DNA of 64,000 bases from Chaetoderma sp. LZ-2023a (Eukaryota; Mollusca; Caudofoveata; Chaetodermatida; Chaetodermatidae): positions 56,424,206 through 56,488,205 of the forward strand of contig CM067367.1 in the NCBI GenBank assembly GCA_034401795.1, read 5' to 3'. Of the stretch, positions 63,855-64,000 are shown piece by piece. The position numbers were made by a program, and so were the translations under genes. The notes beneath the pieces were generated by a model. It was not told the DNA's origin and ran no database searches. It was given only the letters and a program-made list of their open reading frames with translations. Positions within the stretch are counted from its first letter, which is position 1, and each line of letters opens with the position of its first letter.

Positions 63855-64000
63855 CGATGAGTACCTATAGACAAAGGTTTGATGCAAGTAGGGCTAAGCG
63901 ATCCTGAAATATAATCCAACCACATTTGCTTAACGCAAAAACGTAATGGAAAGACACTGCTTTATAACCATGTCATAATAAACTTGACCTTTGACAGAGT
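63855..64000 (+). mobile_element. Family 3 tandem-core element, cut by window edge
   Basis: GTACCTATAGACAAAGGTTT, CGATCCTGAAATATAATCCA, TTTGCTTAACGCAAAAACGT and AACTTGACCTTTGAC match units of the element at 63255-63700. Confidence 0.55.

Noticed and set aside
62131-64000. Further cadherin exons upstream of 62130
   Set aside because: I looked on the minus strand for EGF, laminin G or cadherin-repeat motifs with splice borders and found none; the stretch is repeats and plain intron.

Overview
The window looks like nuclear DNA from a marine invertebrate, most likely a mollusc. Three things point that way. The host gene is a non-chordate classic cadherin with introns, EGF and laminin-G domains and a catenin-binding tail. 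The repeat landscape is that of mollusc genomes: LINE, Penelope-like, Tc1/mariner, foldback MITEs, and elements with a core of about 150 bp tandem repeats and a terminal hairpin. There are no bacterial-style operons. The phylum is an inference from repeat style; no species can be named from the sequence alone.

Layout. (1) Bases 1-17131 are one minisatellite/satellite array of about 41-bp monomers, cut by the left window edge and organised into 1.27-1.83 kb higher-order repeats. (2) From 17132 to about 31000 there is no convincing gene, only a decayed LINE tail, foldback MITEs, two local tandem duplications, a 17-bp minisatellite and A+T-rich DNA. This is the 3' flank (possibly partly 3' UTR) of the gene that follows. 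(3) From 62130 down to 31044 on the minus strand lie eight exons of a classic cadherin. Their splice phases all match, and together they encode about the last 498 residues: EGF, laminin G, EGF, transmembrane helix, p120-binding juxtamembrane segment and beta-catenin-binding C-terminus. The 5' part of the gene (ectodomain cadherin repeats, signal peptide, promoter) lies beyond the right edge.

The cadherin introns are crowded with mobile DNA. There is a nearly intact 1657-bp Tc1-like transposon (38492-40148) with perfect 24-bp inverted repeats, and a broken mariner-superfamily copy (34874-35903). A Penelope-like retroelement fragment lies at about 40430-41607. An essentially full-length EN-RT-RNase H LINE (54147-58158) is flanked by a 13-bp target duplication. 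There are also many copies of two MITE families and several tandem-core, hairpin-ended elements. Next to the Penelope-like fragment is an unidentified plus-strand stretch: an acidic Pro/Ser-rich reading frame with exon-like borders (41634-42067). Some 390 bp beyond its stop is a promoter-like block (42456-42722) with ten GGCTACA-type heptamers spaced 20-30 bp apart, ending in a TATA box. That block and the multi-level organisation of the satellite are the least explained structures in the window.
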